Below, piece after piece: positions 20,092 to 32,204 of a stretch of 64,000 bases of DNA. A model generated the notes under the pieces. The model was given only the letters and a program-made list of their open reading frames with translations. It did not search any database and had not been told where the DNA came from. The stretch covers positions 24,185,273-24,249,272 of the forward strand of contig NC_089589.1 of the NCBI RefSeq assembly GCF_019320115.1, written 5' to 3'. The number at the start of each line of letters is the position of its first letter. Position 1 is the stretch's first letter. The DNA is from Miscanthus floridulus. Taxonomy: Eukaryota; Streptophyta; Magnoliopsida; Poales; Poaceae. The position numbers and the translations under genes were made by a program.

Positions 20092-21606
20092 ATACTCATT
20101 TTTAATACACTATAAATTTCTCATTTTATAAACAAATAAAATTAAAAAAACTCTAAAATTCTCTATATCTCTAAACAATGAAGTGTGATATGCATGCTAC
20201 AAATGAACGGTGAATACTAGTTTTTAATAGCTACTTTAACCTTCCTTCATGTAAATATGCAAGCTTGATGTGATTTTGAGCTCAAATTGCTTACAAATGA
20301 AAAAAATCACAATAAAGAGCCATATATATATAGTGAACAAAATGAGATAAGACAATGGTGAAACATGAGAGTATGAAGTTGGTAACCTTTAGAACCAAAG
20401 AATCGACGGAGGAATCGAAGAAATCGATGGAGGAATCGAAGAATGGATGGAGAAAGAGCAAGAACACTGCTTAAATTTGAACTTCAGCTCTCGGGCGGGC
20501 TCGGGGAGGAAGAAGACGGCTAGCAGGATTTATAGCTCAAAAACATGTTTTAATAAATAACCATCTGTACTAGTTGACCTTGCTTACGTGATCATCTCGG
20601 CGAGCATTTCTCCACCGGACGCCACCGTACTTGGTCAAGGAAGAGCTCTGATTCTACGAGGAAGGGAACACGGTCTTCCACGACCGTTGCCGCTCTCCCT
20701 CGTAGAATCAAAGCTCCTTCTTGATGTCCGTTACCGCTCGGCAGAGAACATGCTTGCCGAGCTGAACACGGTCCGCAAGTTCAACTAGTACGGATTTTCT
20801 ATAATTTTCTAACTATTTTCTAAGATTTTCATTTCATAAAAAGTTAAAATAAAATGTTTAGTCGCGGAGTCCATAGAAATGACCATATTTTGACCTAGCA
20901 ACGCATTGTCAATTGTCATTGCGTTGCATTGCACCCCGGACCGGACTCCGGACAATAAAATACTATGGTCGATCGATGCCGTTCTTTGTCGTACAGTCGC
21001 ACGGCGACGGCCGACGGACCCGTTCAACCACCAAATCTGTCAGGCCCGGCTGTTCGGGCGTATCGTCAAAAGAGAACGGATTTGCTTCCTATTGCACGGC
21101 CTTGCATTGCATCTCTCATACCAATCGGAGGCACTAGTCCCTATACTCATTTTTTAATACACTATAAATTTCTCATTTTATAAACAAATAAAATTAAAAA
21201 AACTCTAAAATTCTCTATCTCTAAACAATGAAGTGTGCTATGCATGCAACAAATGAACGGTGAATACTAGTTTTTAATAGCTACTTTAACCTTCCTTCAT
21301 GTAAATATGCAAGCTTGAAGTGATTTTGAGCTCAAATTGCTTATAAATGAAAAAACCACAATAAAGAATCATATATATATATAGTGAACAAAATGAGATA
21401 AGACAATGGTGAAACAAGAGAGTATAAAGTTGGTAACCTTTAGAACCGAAGAATCGATGGAGAAATCGAAGAAATCGATGGAGAAATCGAAGAAATCGAT
21501 GGAGGAATCGAAGAATGGATGGAGAAAGAGCAAGAACACTGCTTAAATTTGAACTGAAGCTCTCGGGCGGGCTCGGGGAGGAAGAAGACAGCCAGCAGGA
21601 TTTATA
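20092..21606 (-). repeat. Duplicated promoter/leader around a 600-bp insert in right arm
   Basis: The leader of the zf-GRF gene is present twice. The inner copy is 20092-20534, ending exactly at the TATA box (TTTATA at 20529-20534). The outer copy, about 21140-21606, continues to the CACTA terminus with its full subterminal repeats. The roughly 600 bp between (20535-21139) are absent from the left arm. They include a hairpin of about 75 bp (arms near 20643-20661 and 20697-20716) and a 66-codon frame, 20588-20788. The gene copy at 20082 therefore has its own TATA but lost its adjacent subterminal repeats. Confidence 0.75.
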
Positions 21607-21609
21607 GGG

Positions 21610-21937
21610 GGACCTTTAGTCCTGGTTGGTGGATTCAACCGGGACTAAAAGTCACTTTCCAGTCCCGGGCCACGCCACTAGCTGGGAGATTTACTCCCGG
21701 TTGGAGCCACCAACCAAGAATAAAGGTCGACCTTTAGTCCCGGTTGGTGGCTCCAACCGAGACTAAAGGTCCCCTGCCACAACGGCCTGGCGCAGGAGCC
21801 GTTGGGCAGGGACCTTTAGTTCCGGTTGGAGCTACCAACCGGGACTAAAGGTCTCTCTAGTCCCGAGCGCAACGCAATATTTGTTGGGACTAGAGCCTAG
21901 TTTGGCCCTTGGATCAAAGATCCGTTGTCTACTAGTG
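21610..21937 (-). promoter_or_regulatory. Right subterminal repeats of the foldback CACTA element
   Basis: The mirror image of 8503-8830, with the same CTTTAGTCCCGGTTGG pairs and the inverted terminus. The TATA box of the outer leader copy lies at 21601-21606. Confidence 0.75.
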
Positions 21938-21954
21938 TGTGGACAAACAAAGAA

Positions 21955-22154
21955 CAGGCCAAGAAGCAGCCGCGTCGCCGCCACGAGTTCTCCCGATGGG
22001 TGCGACACACATGATGATCGGCCACGGCGCCCCGTAGCGGCGGTTACCCTCTCCCAGGCCAAGAAGCAGCCGCGTCGCCGCCACGAGTTCTCCCGATGGG
22101 TGCGACACACATGATGATCGGCCACGGCGCCCCGTAGCGGCGGTTACCCTCTCC
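21955..22154. repeat. Perfect 100-bp tandem duplication
   Basis: Bases 21955-22054 and 22055-22154 are identical by direct reading (both start CAGGCCAAGAAGCAGCCGCG), and three more bases of a third unit follow. It begins 17 bp outside the CACTA terminus. Confidence 0.95.
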
Positions 22155-22157
22155 CAG

Positions 22158-23906
22158 CCGTCCTCCATCGCAGCCTTCCGCCCAGCGGTTTTGCTGGGCG
22201 CCAATCGCGGCTGCCTCGCCCGTCATTAACCGGATATCGTCGTCTCCGGCCGGCTGCTGCTCCTCGCGTAGACGTTCTCGGCGGCGTAGGCGCTCTGTGT
22301 AGATCGAACAGCCAGCGCTCCGTGGGCTGCCTTCTTGTTCATGCTCCTGGCGCCGCGCCGTAGCGGCGGCTGGCCTCCTGGTCAGCCCTCACGTGTGTTC
22401 GTCTGGACGCGTATAGGTATTCGACGACATGGCGGCGCGGACGCAGAGTCGCGACCTTGGCTGGGTGTTGATTAGCCCCTTCGTGAAGGCCAGGGACTCC
22501 TTTCATAGGGCGCCGCAGCGGGGTATCGCGTTGCACCCGTGCGCGCGCTGCTGGCCGCGATATCCGCGCGCGCCGTTCCTTAATTACTTAGCGGCCAAGT
22601 TGATCACAAGATAATGCTTATCCGGACTCCCCTTGGCGTACATGTAGATATATCCCGTGAGGCACCTTCATCTAGAAGATCTCGAAACGGTACGAGACCT
22701 CCGAATATGACGCAAATGTACGTGTATCCTCAGCACGGAGAAGTACTTCCTGCGCGTACGACGCGCCATGTATAGGCGCAGCTGGTTGCGGCCGGCCGTA
22801 TGGACTCTGTTAACTTGTCCACTTCAGCAATCACATTAGCTAGCTTCTTTCTTGCACACGTGAACAAACATGCACATGTTCCTTTAGCTTTTCTTTTAGC
22901 ACACACGATCAATAATGGCTAAACTTCAGTTAGTTCATGATCCACGTATAGTAGTAGGCTACAACCAACCAAATAAAACTCCACACCGTATACGTATTTG
23001 AAATGGATACGGCCTCGGACGGCATGCCCTATACGGTGGCTGTCCAATACTGGCCCAGATTGCTCGAGAGGCATTTTGAGCAATGATACGTACGTGCTTT
23101 TACGATGCACGAACATACAGGCAAACTCACATGACTAGCCTGTTAGCTTCTCTTTTCCAGCACACGTAAATAAACATGAGCACTATGCATTAGCTCATCA
23201 CGGCCTAATGCAACTTGATTCATGTTTTTTTTCCTTTGTTATTATTTTCAGTAGCACGTATAGATGTACATGCATATTAGTGTAATTTTGTACAAAATCT
23301 CGTCAAACAAATGCCCCCCACCAAGTTGAGTTTGAATGCGGAGCAAAGACCATAAAATCTACTCGACGTTGGTCACGAGATCCAGTATCCTTTGAGAGAA
23401 CATCGACTAGAGAGACCCCTAAACAACTCAGATTTATTTCAATCCTTCACCACCAGATCAAAGTGTTGGCAAAACTGGATATTGCTGTAAAAGAGACGGA
23501 AAGAAGAGTCAAAATCGCCACATCCAAAACCAATGGCTTCCTTTGACAAACACCAGCCGCTAAGATCCGAAGAGAGCCAACACATTTGATAGACCATACT
23601 CACACTGGCCATTTGCTAGTACCAGATCACACATCGTCAAGATAAAAAGAAGCCAAAGAGCTGCCATTCCAATGTGCCATCGTCATCACCATGCACCATC
23701 TCATCGATGCCGTGTAGAAACCAAAACCTATATAAAACAAGAACCAATATGAAAATCTACGAAGGGGACAGATCCCTACTTCTCTGCCACTGACGAGATT
23801 ACTGGTGGGACGAGACGAGGCGACCGAGGCAGCGGCGGATAGAAGCTCTGAGCGGTGACGGCGGCTGTTGGCTGAGGAGGCATACCTATGCTATATTCTA
23901 TTTAGA
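22158..23906. other. Unassigned flank, no gene recognised
   Basis: A GC-rich 450 bp followed by mixed-composition DNA. No open frame exceeds about 65 codons and no domain is evident. Bases about 23290-23850 have an even composition and a CCTATATAAAAC string near 23727, so a decayed transposon or gene end is possible. It is host DNA adjoining the nested cluster. Confidence 0.25.
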
Positions 23907-23989
23907 GTACTTACTATGATGCTTTGGCACCAAGGAATGAAGCGCCTCAACCTGATTAGTCAGATATTTTTCTTTAGACAGTCTTTCTT
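23907..23989 (+). mobile_element. LINE 3' fragment, left piece with target duplication
   Basis: GTACTTACTATGAT at 23907-23920 is the left target duplication; the right one, GTGCTTACTATGAT, is at 57847-57860, one mismatch in 14. Between them, once the nested DNA is removed, remain about 275 bp. They end in an A-tract (57841-57846), the hallmark of target-primed, 5'-truncated LINE insertion. This piece was cut by the solo LTR at 23990. Confidence 0.7.
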
Positions 23990-24487
23990 TGTAACACCCG
24001 GAATTTTTTGCCATAATTTAAAAATCACTAAAAAATTGAACCTTTTAAATTTTTCATAAAAACAATGAATACAACTCACATAAGAATTATTTTAACCTAA
24101 ATGAACCAACCTAGAAATAAAACTACATGTGTATCATTGTTTGGAATGTTTGTTTGCTTGTTAAACATATGGTGGTACACCCGTATTTGAAACCATCCTC
24201 AAATTTGAATTCAAAACCATTCAAAACCCTAAAATATAAAGCATAGGAAAAAATAAGGAAATAAAAATAGAAAAAGCAACCCGGGCTCATTCCTTCTCCC
24301 TCTCTCCTTCGGCCCGCGACACCACTCCCTCCCTCTCTCCCGCTACAGGCCGGCAACGGCGTGCGCGTGCCCGCCCCCGCACTGGGCCGGCCTAGCCCAG
24401 CCGCACGCCGCGCCCGCTCCCTCTCCCCTCTCCCTTCCACTGACGCGCGGGGCCCGGATGTCATCGCCGTCACCTACCTCTTGCTAG
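23990..24487 (+). mobile_element. Gypsy solo LTR, U3 piece
   Basis: Begins TGTAACACCCGGAATTTT, the usual start of chromovirus-type gypsy LTRs in grasses, and is preceded by TTCTT (23985-23989), which recurs after the other end at 57641-57645. It runs to about 24487, where SIRE-type copia LTR sequence takes over. The exact junction is uncertain by some bases. Confidence 0.75.
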
Positions 24488-24609
24488 CGACGCCCCAACT
24501 TGGATCAAGTGCCCCAACATGGAAAAGAAGAAAGAGAAAAACAAAAATAGGGTCAAGGCCAAGGTATATTTGATACGGACATTTTTGTTTCGCCAATCAA
24601 GATACCATA
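24488..24609 (+). mobile_element. SIRE-type copia LTR, first piece
   Basis: CAAGGCCAAGGTATATTTGA and the following bases resemble the start region of SIRE/Maximus-type copia LTRs. The sequence continues at 39353 after the Tekay-like element (TSD CCATA). The 5' edge is not sharp and no target duplication was found for this copia copy. Confidence 0.55.
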
Positions 24610-27600
24610 TGAAGCGACCTGATTTCCGCGAAGGGAAATCCACAGAGTCGAAGTGTAATATGACCGTTGAAGATCATATTACCCAAATTCCAGTCGAATA
24701 CCACATTCATACAACGATAATATCAGAGTACAAATAGTGCGGAATTACATAAATTATTACATCGCTGCATTGGCGGAATCAAAAGTAGCATTCATTCAGA
24801 ATATCTTGAAGATGAGATCCCCGAACTCGAGCGTAGGAACGAACCCCTCAACTGTCAAACTCCTCAGAGCTAAACTCCTCAGCAGAACCTATGTGCCAAA
24901 ATTTATCAGTACGATTTGTACTGGCCACTCCCACCCTATAAGCATTGCTTTGTGGAAATTGGATGCAAGTTGGATATAATCAAAAGGAACCTATAAGGCT
25001 GGGGTTTCCTATGTTTTAGCATATCAAGTATATAATAATAGTTGGTGAAGTTTTAAACACCATTCCCACACACATTCCACCCCATTCCCGTCCAGAGCCA
25101 GGTTTCGATCCTGGGATCGATATACCACCATCTCCATATCATCACCATACCATCGCTCAGTCGATAGGCCAACTCCCTCTCGGCACTGTCTCAAGGCCCG
25201 TAGCCCCTGGCTACGACCGACACTCTCTCACGGGGGAAGAAGAGGACTCATCTCACTATCTAGTTTAAGCGAAACCCAGAAAAGGTCCATAGCCGACAAG
25301 TCGGCATATGTATCGATCGATAAACCAAACACTCTGCAGAGGTTTTACATAACCACAAGATCTCCCTTCTTCGCTGACCGTCGTCAACTGGGCTGATTCC
25401 GGCCGCTTGCTAGCCTAGGATAATGCCACTCTACCATTCAGCCCTAGTACACCCCAAGTCTAGTCTGGGGTGGCTGAAACTGTGAGTCATGAGCCGGGTC
25501 CACAAGGTCTCCATGAAGTCTCGGAAGGGTGTGGGGGAAATCCTCCATGCCCCGTACCTCCTTACACTGTCCGCTATCAACCTAGCAGTAGTGGCAATAT
25601 CCTACCAAGTAGTCCGGCCGTCCCGCACCATATAGGGCGAGTGGTACGTAAGGCTTCCTAGTGAATCTGAGTACTAGTAAGTTCTTAGGGATGACCAAGC
25701 CAGAATGTCTTCATCAGGGTTTCCATTTACCGTGCCACCACAGCACCTCCACCCCGGGCTCCTCCCATCACAGGTTCACACCTAGGGCCACCTCATATAC
25801 CATTTACCCACCACAGGTATCCATTTTCCAGGGTGCCCAAGTAGCATCCCACGGCAAGACTTGCCCCAGGCTCGTCGTATACTCCAACTTGGTCGACACA
25901 ACCCTCACCCTCCACGCACCCAAGTCACACACGCAGCACTCTCCCCATAGTCCAGATAACACCAGTTTCCACCACGCATCAATGTAGTACAAGCGTAGTA
26001 GAAGTAATAAGCAATGTAATATAGCAGCAAGCGTGTGTCTAGCCTAATAGCAGGGTAAGCAGGGGTAAGGTTGTGTCAAGGTAAAGGCCATCAAGAAAGC
26101 ATACTACCATAAAAGTCCTATCATAGTGTGATTATAACAACAAAGTAAAGCAATAGCAGCTCTATATTAGCCATGCGTAATAGGTGCTACGAGGTTGGGT
26201 GGGATGTGGCACCTTCAGTGAAGTCGTCTCCGTACTCCTCATGGTACTCTCGGTCCTCGTCCGTCTGGTTCTCCTCCGAGTCTGCAAACGTTCGCATCAT
26301 AGTCGTGTTAGCGACGTCTATAGAGTAGCACAAAAAGCAATGAAATTTCAAAAAGAGCCAAATGCACTCAAACATGGGTTCATTGCGTAGAGCTCGATTT
26401 TAGATGAATCTTGGTCCTAGTCTTGTATTTTTCGGAGTTTGTATGAATTAGTTATGAATTTCTGAAGTTTCAATCATTTCTAAAAATGGAATAAGGCTGA
26501 ATTAATATCGTGCTGGCACATGTCATGCTCCTGTTGGTCCACGTGGCATGTTGACGTCAGCATGACATCATCGTCTCGGTTCTGGGACTGACAGGTGGGG
26601 TCTCGCATGGCGGTGTCACTGACATGTGGCCCCGGTCAACGGTCAACGTTGACCAGTCAATGGCCAATACAGGCCGGGCCTCGACTAGGCTGGTTGGGCC
26701 TAGATTTGGGCCAGGCTGGGCCTGTCACGTGGCGCGCACTGGTGCGGCCACGTCATATTACTGGGCCTCTAACGGGCCATGATACACGAGTGCAGGTGAG
26801 GCGCGGTTCATGGTGAACCCGCTTGCGTTGGTCCATAGACCGCAGAGCTGGTCTATGAAGGACTTGGTCCACTTACTCCTTCCTAGGGTTCGGTTCACGT
26901 GCATGACGTGGTCGTGGTCGGAGCTCGGCGGAGCTGCTCAGGACATGGTCAACGGGGTCGTGGTCGGAGCTCGACGGAGCTGCTCGGGACGTGGTCGATG
27001 GGGTCGTGGTCGGAGCTCGGTGGAGCTGCTCAGGACGTGGTCGACGGGGTCGTGGTCGGAGCTCGGCGGAGCTGCTTGGGACATGGTCGACAGGGTCATG
27101 GTCGGCGAGGGGAAAATCCCCAGCTCTTCCCCGACGGGGCTCCCGTCGGCGGTGAGGTCACCGGCGAGCCTCCGGGCGGTACTGGTGCGTGATTAAGGTA
27201 GGCAAAAAGCATCGCCAAGCCTCGGTGAGTGCAGCGGTGGGGCCAAGGTGGTGGCTGGGGCTTCCTAGGGTCCCGGCCACGGTGAACGGCGGCGTGGGTT
27301 CGTCGACGTGCATGGATAGGGCTACAGTGGTAGCGAGAGCCCAGTTGGAGGAGCGTGTGAGCTCCACGGTGCTTCTACGGCCACGATGGGCGTGTTGAAG
27401 GAGCTCCTGGTGCTCCCAGTGGCTCCGATCACGGTGGTGGGGGCAAAGCGGAGGCGGTGGCGCTCCGACGAGGTGCGGTGCGGCAACGCAGGGCTCCGGT
27501 GGGCTTCTTCCTCGGCTAAGGTGAGCGCGGTGTGACTCTCGTCATGGCGGAGCCAGTTAGGGTGTCAACGTCGCCTTTACCACAACGTAGAAGATGCGGT

Positions 27601-28824
27601 GGTCTCGCCATGGTTGTGCTCTCGGCCATGGTGAGCATGCCCATGCTTGTGTGCTCCTGCTCCGATGTACAACGTCATGGCTGGGGTCCTCCTTTTGGCT
27701 AATGGCAGCGCGCACGGCGCGTCCTAGGTCTCGGCAAGCGTGGCCATGGCAGTCTTCCTAGCTAACCAGTTGGGCTAGGCCAGAGCTCGAAGCTTCAGCA
27801 AGGTTTCGATTATGGCGGTGCACGTTCCATTTGGTTAGGGAGGTGGTCTCAGCAAGATGGCTCACCACAGGGTTCGTGGCGGTAGGATGGTGGTGCGATG
27901 GCGAGGCGAGGCCGTGATGAGGTGATGCAGTGCCGTGCCAAGCAGCTTACGTCATTGTAGCTGATCGGGGCGGCGCTCCTGGCTCCGACGAGGTCCTCCC
28001 CGCAGCGGCTTCCTTCTCCACCTTGCTTCTCCCTCCTCCCTCTCTCTCGGCTTGACGCTGTGTGGTGCTGTGCCACCAGCGGCGGCGGCGAACGGGCTGA
28101 GGGTTAGGGCTCACGGACGTTGGCTTTTATAGCCGAGCTCCAAGGGCTCCAATGGCGGTCAGCGATCAGGCGGTGGTGATGCGTGTGGCGCATCTGACGG
28201 CTCGCGTGTGGTAGCGTAAGCGCGGCGCAAGTGGGAACAAGGTCATGCGATTTGCGTGACCCTAGGCCCGCGCCTGCCACACTAATCAGCCTCCGGTTGC
28301 GCGGGGAGAATGTGTGGGCGAGGGGAAGAAGACGCTACTGTGCTGACAAGCGGGGTCGGGTCGTTAGGCGCTTGGCGCGATGTGGCTGTGTGCGGCGCGT
28401 GATAGCTGACGAGCGGGTCTGGCTCATCAGCGGCTGTGCGCGTGCGGGCGGCGATGCTAGGCCAGCTCGCAAGGCCGAGCAGGCCTAGGCTGCTGCTGCT
28501 CCCTCTTCTTTCCTTTCCCTTTTATTTGTTGCCAATTTGGTTAGGGTTTATCGTAAATATTAAGTAAGTTAGTTAAACATCACATAAGGCAAAAGAATCC
28601 AAATCACAAGTGGGTCTAAGGATGCATGCATGATTTATTTATTTAGGAATTTAATTACACATGTGGCATAAAACCAAACTATGCTTATGATTTTAACCTA
28701 GTTGGGTCACATCCAATCCAGAACTAGGGTTTGGCTTCAACATGTGTCACTCAACATCACATAGTGTTAACACAAAAATTTTGTAGTTGTGATTTTTTGG
28801 TGTGTGGATTTTTGGGTTATTACA
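24610..28824 (-). repeat. 3' LTR of the Tekay-like element
   Basis: 4,215 bp, closely matching 35142-39352. The 46-bp minisatellite is at 26911-27094 plus a partial unit; units start at 26911, 26957, 27003 and 27049. Confidence 0.92.
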
Positions 28825-28841
28825 GTCCTACCCCCTTAACA
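28825..28841 (-). other. Polypurine tract of the Tekay-like element
   Basis: On the minus strand TGTTAAGGGGGTAGGAC lies directly against the 3' LTR, the place where plus-strand synthesis is primed. Confidence 0.75.
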
Positions 28842-28858
28842 GAATCTCGTCCCCGAGA

Positions 28859-31800
28859 TTAAAGCATAACGTACTCTTCGAAGAGATAAGGATATTGTAC
28901 CTGAAGGTTAGACTCTTTCTCCCATGTTGCTTCTCTCTCAGTGTGATTACTCCATTGGATCTTGCACATAGGAATAGTTTTGCTTCGGGTCTCTTTGGTA
29001 TCTCTACCCAGAATTCGGATAGGATGTTCTTTATACTCAAGAGTATCTTGAATGTCAAGTGTATCAGTCGGAACCACTTCATCAGGTACTCTCAAACACT
29101 TGCGTAGCTATGAGACATGGAATACGGGATGTACACCCACCAATTCCTCAGGTAGCTCAAGCTTGTAAGCGAGTTTTCCAATCCTCTTGCAAATCTTGTA
29201 TGGGCCAACAAATCTAGGGGCAAGCTTGCCTTTCACATGGAATTTGATAGTTCCACGTAGCGGGGATACCTTGAGATAGATAAAATCTCCCACATTGAAC
29301 TCAAGTTCTCTTCTTCTTTTGTCAGCATAGCTCTTGTATCGACTTTGGGCAATTCTCAAATTCTCCTTTACTTGAGCAACTCCTTCTTCGGCATCTTGAA
29401 TCTTAGCAGAGTCAAAGAACGATCTTGAGACCACATCAAAGGTGTCTTACAAGGTCTACCATAGAGTGCTTCAAACGGCGACATCTTGATACTAGCTTGG
29501 TAGCTATTGTTGTAAGAGAACTCTGCATAGGGTAGGCATTTCTCCCAATCAGAGCCATAATTCAGTAAACTAGCGTGAAGCATGTCTTCTAAGATCTGAT
29601 TCACTCGTTCAGTCTGTCCATCTGTCTGTGGGTGATAAGCGGTACTAAAATCAACTTTGGTTCCAATAGACTTGTGCAGGGCTTCCCAAAATTAGGACAT
29701 AAACTGAGGACCACGATCAGATACAATACTAGAGGGAGCTCCATGCAGTCTGAGAATATGCTCAACATATAGATCTGCCAACTTTTCGGCATCGGTCTTG
29801 GTCTTAACTGGTACAAAGTGAGCAACCTTGGTCAAATGATCAACAATCACCCAAATGGAATCATTGCCTTTCTGTGAACGGGGCAATCCAACTATGAAAT
29901 CCATGGATATGCTCTCCCATTTCCACTCGGGAACGTCAAGAGGCTTTAACAATCCTGCAGGCCTTTGATGTTCAGCCTTGACTCTATTATAGGTGTCACA
30001 TCGTGCCACATGTTCCGCAATGTCTGTCTTCATGCCTTTCCACCAAAAGTGTTTCTTCAAGTCTTGATACATCTTTGAACCTCCAGGGTGAATACAGTAC
30101 TTAGAATCATGAGCTTCTGACAGAACTTCCTCTCATAGTGCTGGATCAGAAGGTACACAGATTCTGTTCTTGAACCAGATGGTTCCTTGTTCATCTTCAT
30201 GGTGGTTGGTCTTATAGCCAAGTTTCATCAGACCACGGAGATATTCGATCTCTTCACAATTTTTCTGAGCTTGATGGATGCGATCTATGAGATCATACTA
30301 TATGCAGAGCTCATTCAACAAGCCATGTGGTAGCATCTCAAGTTGGAAATCATCAATCTCTTCCTTGAGTTCAGGTGGTATGGATTCTATGATCAGAGTG
30401 TGACAGTAACTCTTGCGACTGAGAGCATCTGCGACTACATTAGCTATTCCCGGATGATAGTGAATTTCCAGGTCATAGTCCTTGATCAATTCTAGCCATT
30501 GGAGTTGCCTCATATTCAGATCTTCCTGAGTGAAAAGTACTTCAAGCTCTTGTTATCGGTGTAGATATCACACGTGTTGCCTATCAAGTAGTGCCTCTAG
30601 ATCTTTAAAGCATGCACAACTGCTGCTAACTCAAGATCATGAGTAGGGTAAAGGTTCTCGTGTTCTTTCAACTGTCGAAAAGCATAAGCTATCACTCTTC
30701 CACCTTGCATCAATACACAGCCAAGTCCTTGACGGGATGCATCACAGTAGACCATGAAATCTTTGCTGATATCAGGCAATGCTAGCACATGAGTTGTGGT
30801 AAGATTCTGTTTCAATTCCTGGAAGCTTTGCTCGCACTCGGGCGTCCATTCAAACTCCTTAGTCTTCTTCAGAAGGTTGGTCATCGGGCGGGCTATCTTG
30901 GAGAAGTTTTCAATGAATCGGCGATAATATCTAGCCAATCCCAAGAAACTTCTGACTTCTGTCACATTACGGGGTTGATCCCATTCCTTCACAGCTTCAA
31001 TCTTAGCTGGGTCAACTGCAACACCTTCAATTGATAGTACATGGCCTAAGAAGGCAACTTTCTGTAGCCAAAACTCGCATTTGCTGAACTTTGCGTAGAG
31101 CTGATGTTGGGCTAATTTCTCAAGCACAGTTCTCAGATGATGTTCATGTTCTTCAGCGGTGGGTGAATAGACAAGGATGTCATCAATGAATACTACCACA
31201 AACTTATCCAGTTCATCCATGAAAACCTTATTCATCATGTTCATGAAGTATGTGGGAGCATTCATGAGTCCAAAGGACACCACAGTGAACTCGAACTGCC
31301 CATACCTAGTCACGAAAGCTGTCTTCGGGATGTCACTCTCTCGAATCTTCATCTGATGATAGCCAGACCTGAGATCAATCTTGGAGAAATACTTGGCATC
31401 TCGAAGCTAATCAAGCAAATCATCGATCCTTGGCAGGGGGTACTTATTCTTGATGGTGACTGCGTTCAAGTTCCGGTAATCAATGCACATTCTCATTGAG
31501 CCATCCTTCTTCTTAACAAACAGAATAGGGGATCCCCAGGGTGAAGCACTGGGTCTGATATATCCCTTTGAGATGAGCTCATCAAGCTATTTCTTGAGCT
31601 CGGCTAGTTCGTCAACTGACATGCGATAGGGTCTCTTGGTAATGGGTCCTGTTCCCGGCAAAAGATCAATGATGAACTCTGCATCACGGTCTGGTGGCAT
31701 ACCTGGTAATTCTTCAGGGAATACATCAGGATAGTCTCTGACCATAGGCACATCATGAACTGTCTTCTCCTCCTTTTGTGATTCTAAACTCGCTTTATGG

Positions 31801-32192
31801 GCACATAGGATAGAAGTGGACTTTCTGGACTGAGGTTCACATCTAATAATTTGGCCTGATGGGTGGGTCACTTGGACGTACCTAGGTGAACATGATATGA
31901 TACCTCGGTGAATGGTTAGCCAATCCATACCTAAGATGACATCTAGGCTCATGGAAGGTAACAGGGTTAGGTCGGCTTCAAAGATAAGACCCTCAATGGT
32001 AAGACTCACTCCCTTACAGATGTGGGTGCACCTTAGGTCTCCTAAAGGTGAGCTGGTGATGATAAGCTTTCCACGTGGGGTTACAGGTAGGTCATGCTCT
32101 AGTGCAAACTTGGATGATATGTAAGAACAAGTTGCTCCAGAGTCAAATAGAACTGATGCAGTATTGCCATTAACTAAAAACATATCGTACAC
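28859..32192 (-). pseudogene. pol of the Tekay-like element: PR, RT, RNase H, integrase, chromodomain
   Basis: Protease: active-site LFDSGATCSYIS at about 32145-32110. Reverse transcriptase: [12 protein letters not shown], then the catalytic [10 protein letters not shown] at about 31190. RNase H follows, ending with VVADALSRKS near 30430. Integrase: zinc finger and core at 30072-29500, with MDFIVGLPRS and SDRGPQF. GPY/F module around KLAPRFVGPYKI (29220). Chromodomain: EHPIRILGRDTKETRSK and CKIQWSNHTEREATWE at 29040-28900, last codon before the stop at 28859. Stops at 31587, near 31408 and 29108, and frameshifts near 30515 and 29430, disable it. The chromodomain is thought to direct integration to particular chromatin. 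Confidence 0.9.
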
Positions 32193-32204
32193 AACGTTAG
32201 GGGC

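Larger units (their letters stand above)
8503..21937. mobile_element. 13.4 kb foldback CACTA (En/Spm) element
   Basis: The left end is CACTAGCAGAGAACAGATC and the right end, inverted, CACTAGTAGACAACGGATC; the similarity continues far inwards. Between them lie a zf-GRF gene, a TNP2 transposase, a TNPA-like gene and then a second, inverted copy of the left end. So both termini are versions of the same (left) end. The normal right end, with the 3' end of TNPA, is missing. The flanking 3-mers are TTG on the left and TGT on the right, so no target duplication is seen. This is expected if the element was rearranged after insertion. Every main transposase frame is either broken or truncated. Confidence 0.9.
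17912..21937 (-). repeat. Right arm of giant inverted repeat
   Basis: This 4.03 kb arm is an inverted copy of 8503-11458, lengthened by about 1.07 kb: a duplicated leader (20092-20534 and about 21140-21606) around roughly 600 bp of unrelated DNA. By eye the TNP2 part differs from the left arm at about 26 of 517 codons, so the arms are close to 95% identical at protein level. Confidence 0.92.

Noticed and set aside
8500..21940. A 3-bp target duplication for the large CACTA element
   Set aside because: Flanking bases are TTG and TGT; no shift of the ends by a base gives both a CACTA terminus and equal flanks.
26810..27196. Frames of 97-130 codons in the Tekay-like LTRs (also 37345-37737)
   Set aside because: They follow the 46-bp minisatellite in GC-rich LTR DNA and are not kept between the two LTR copies at the protein level.
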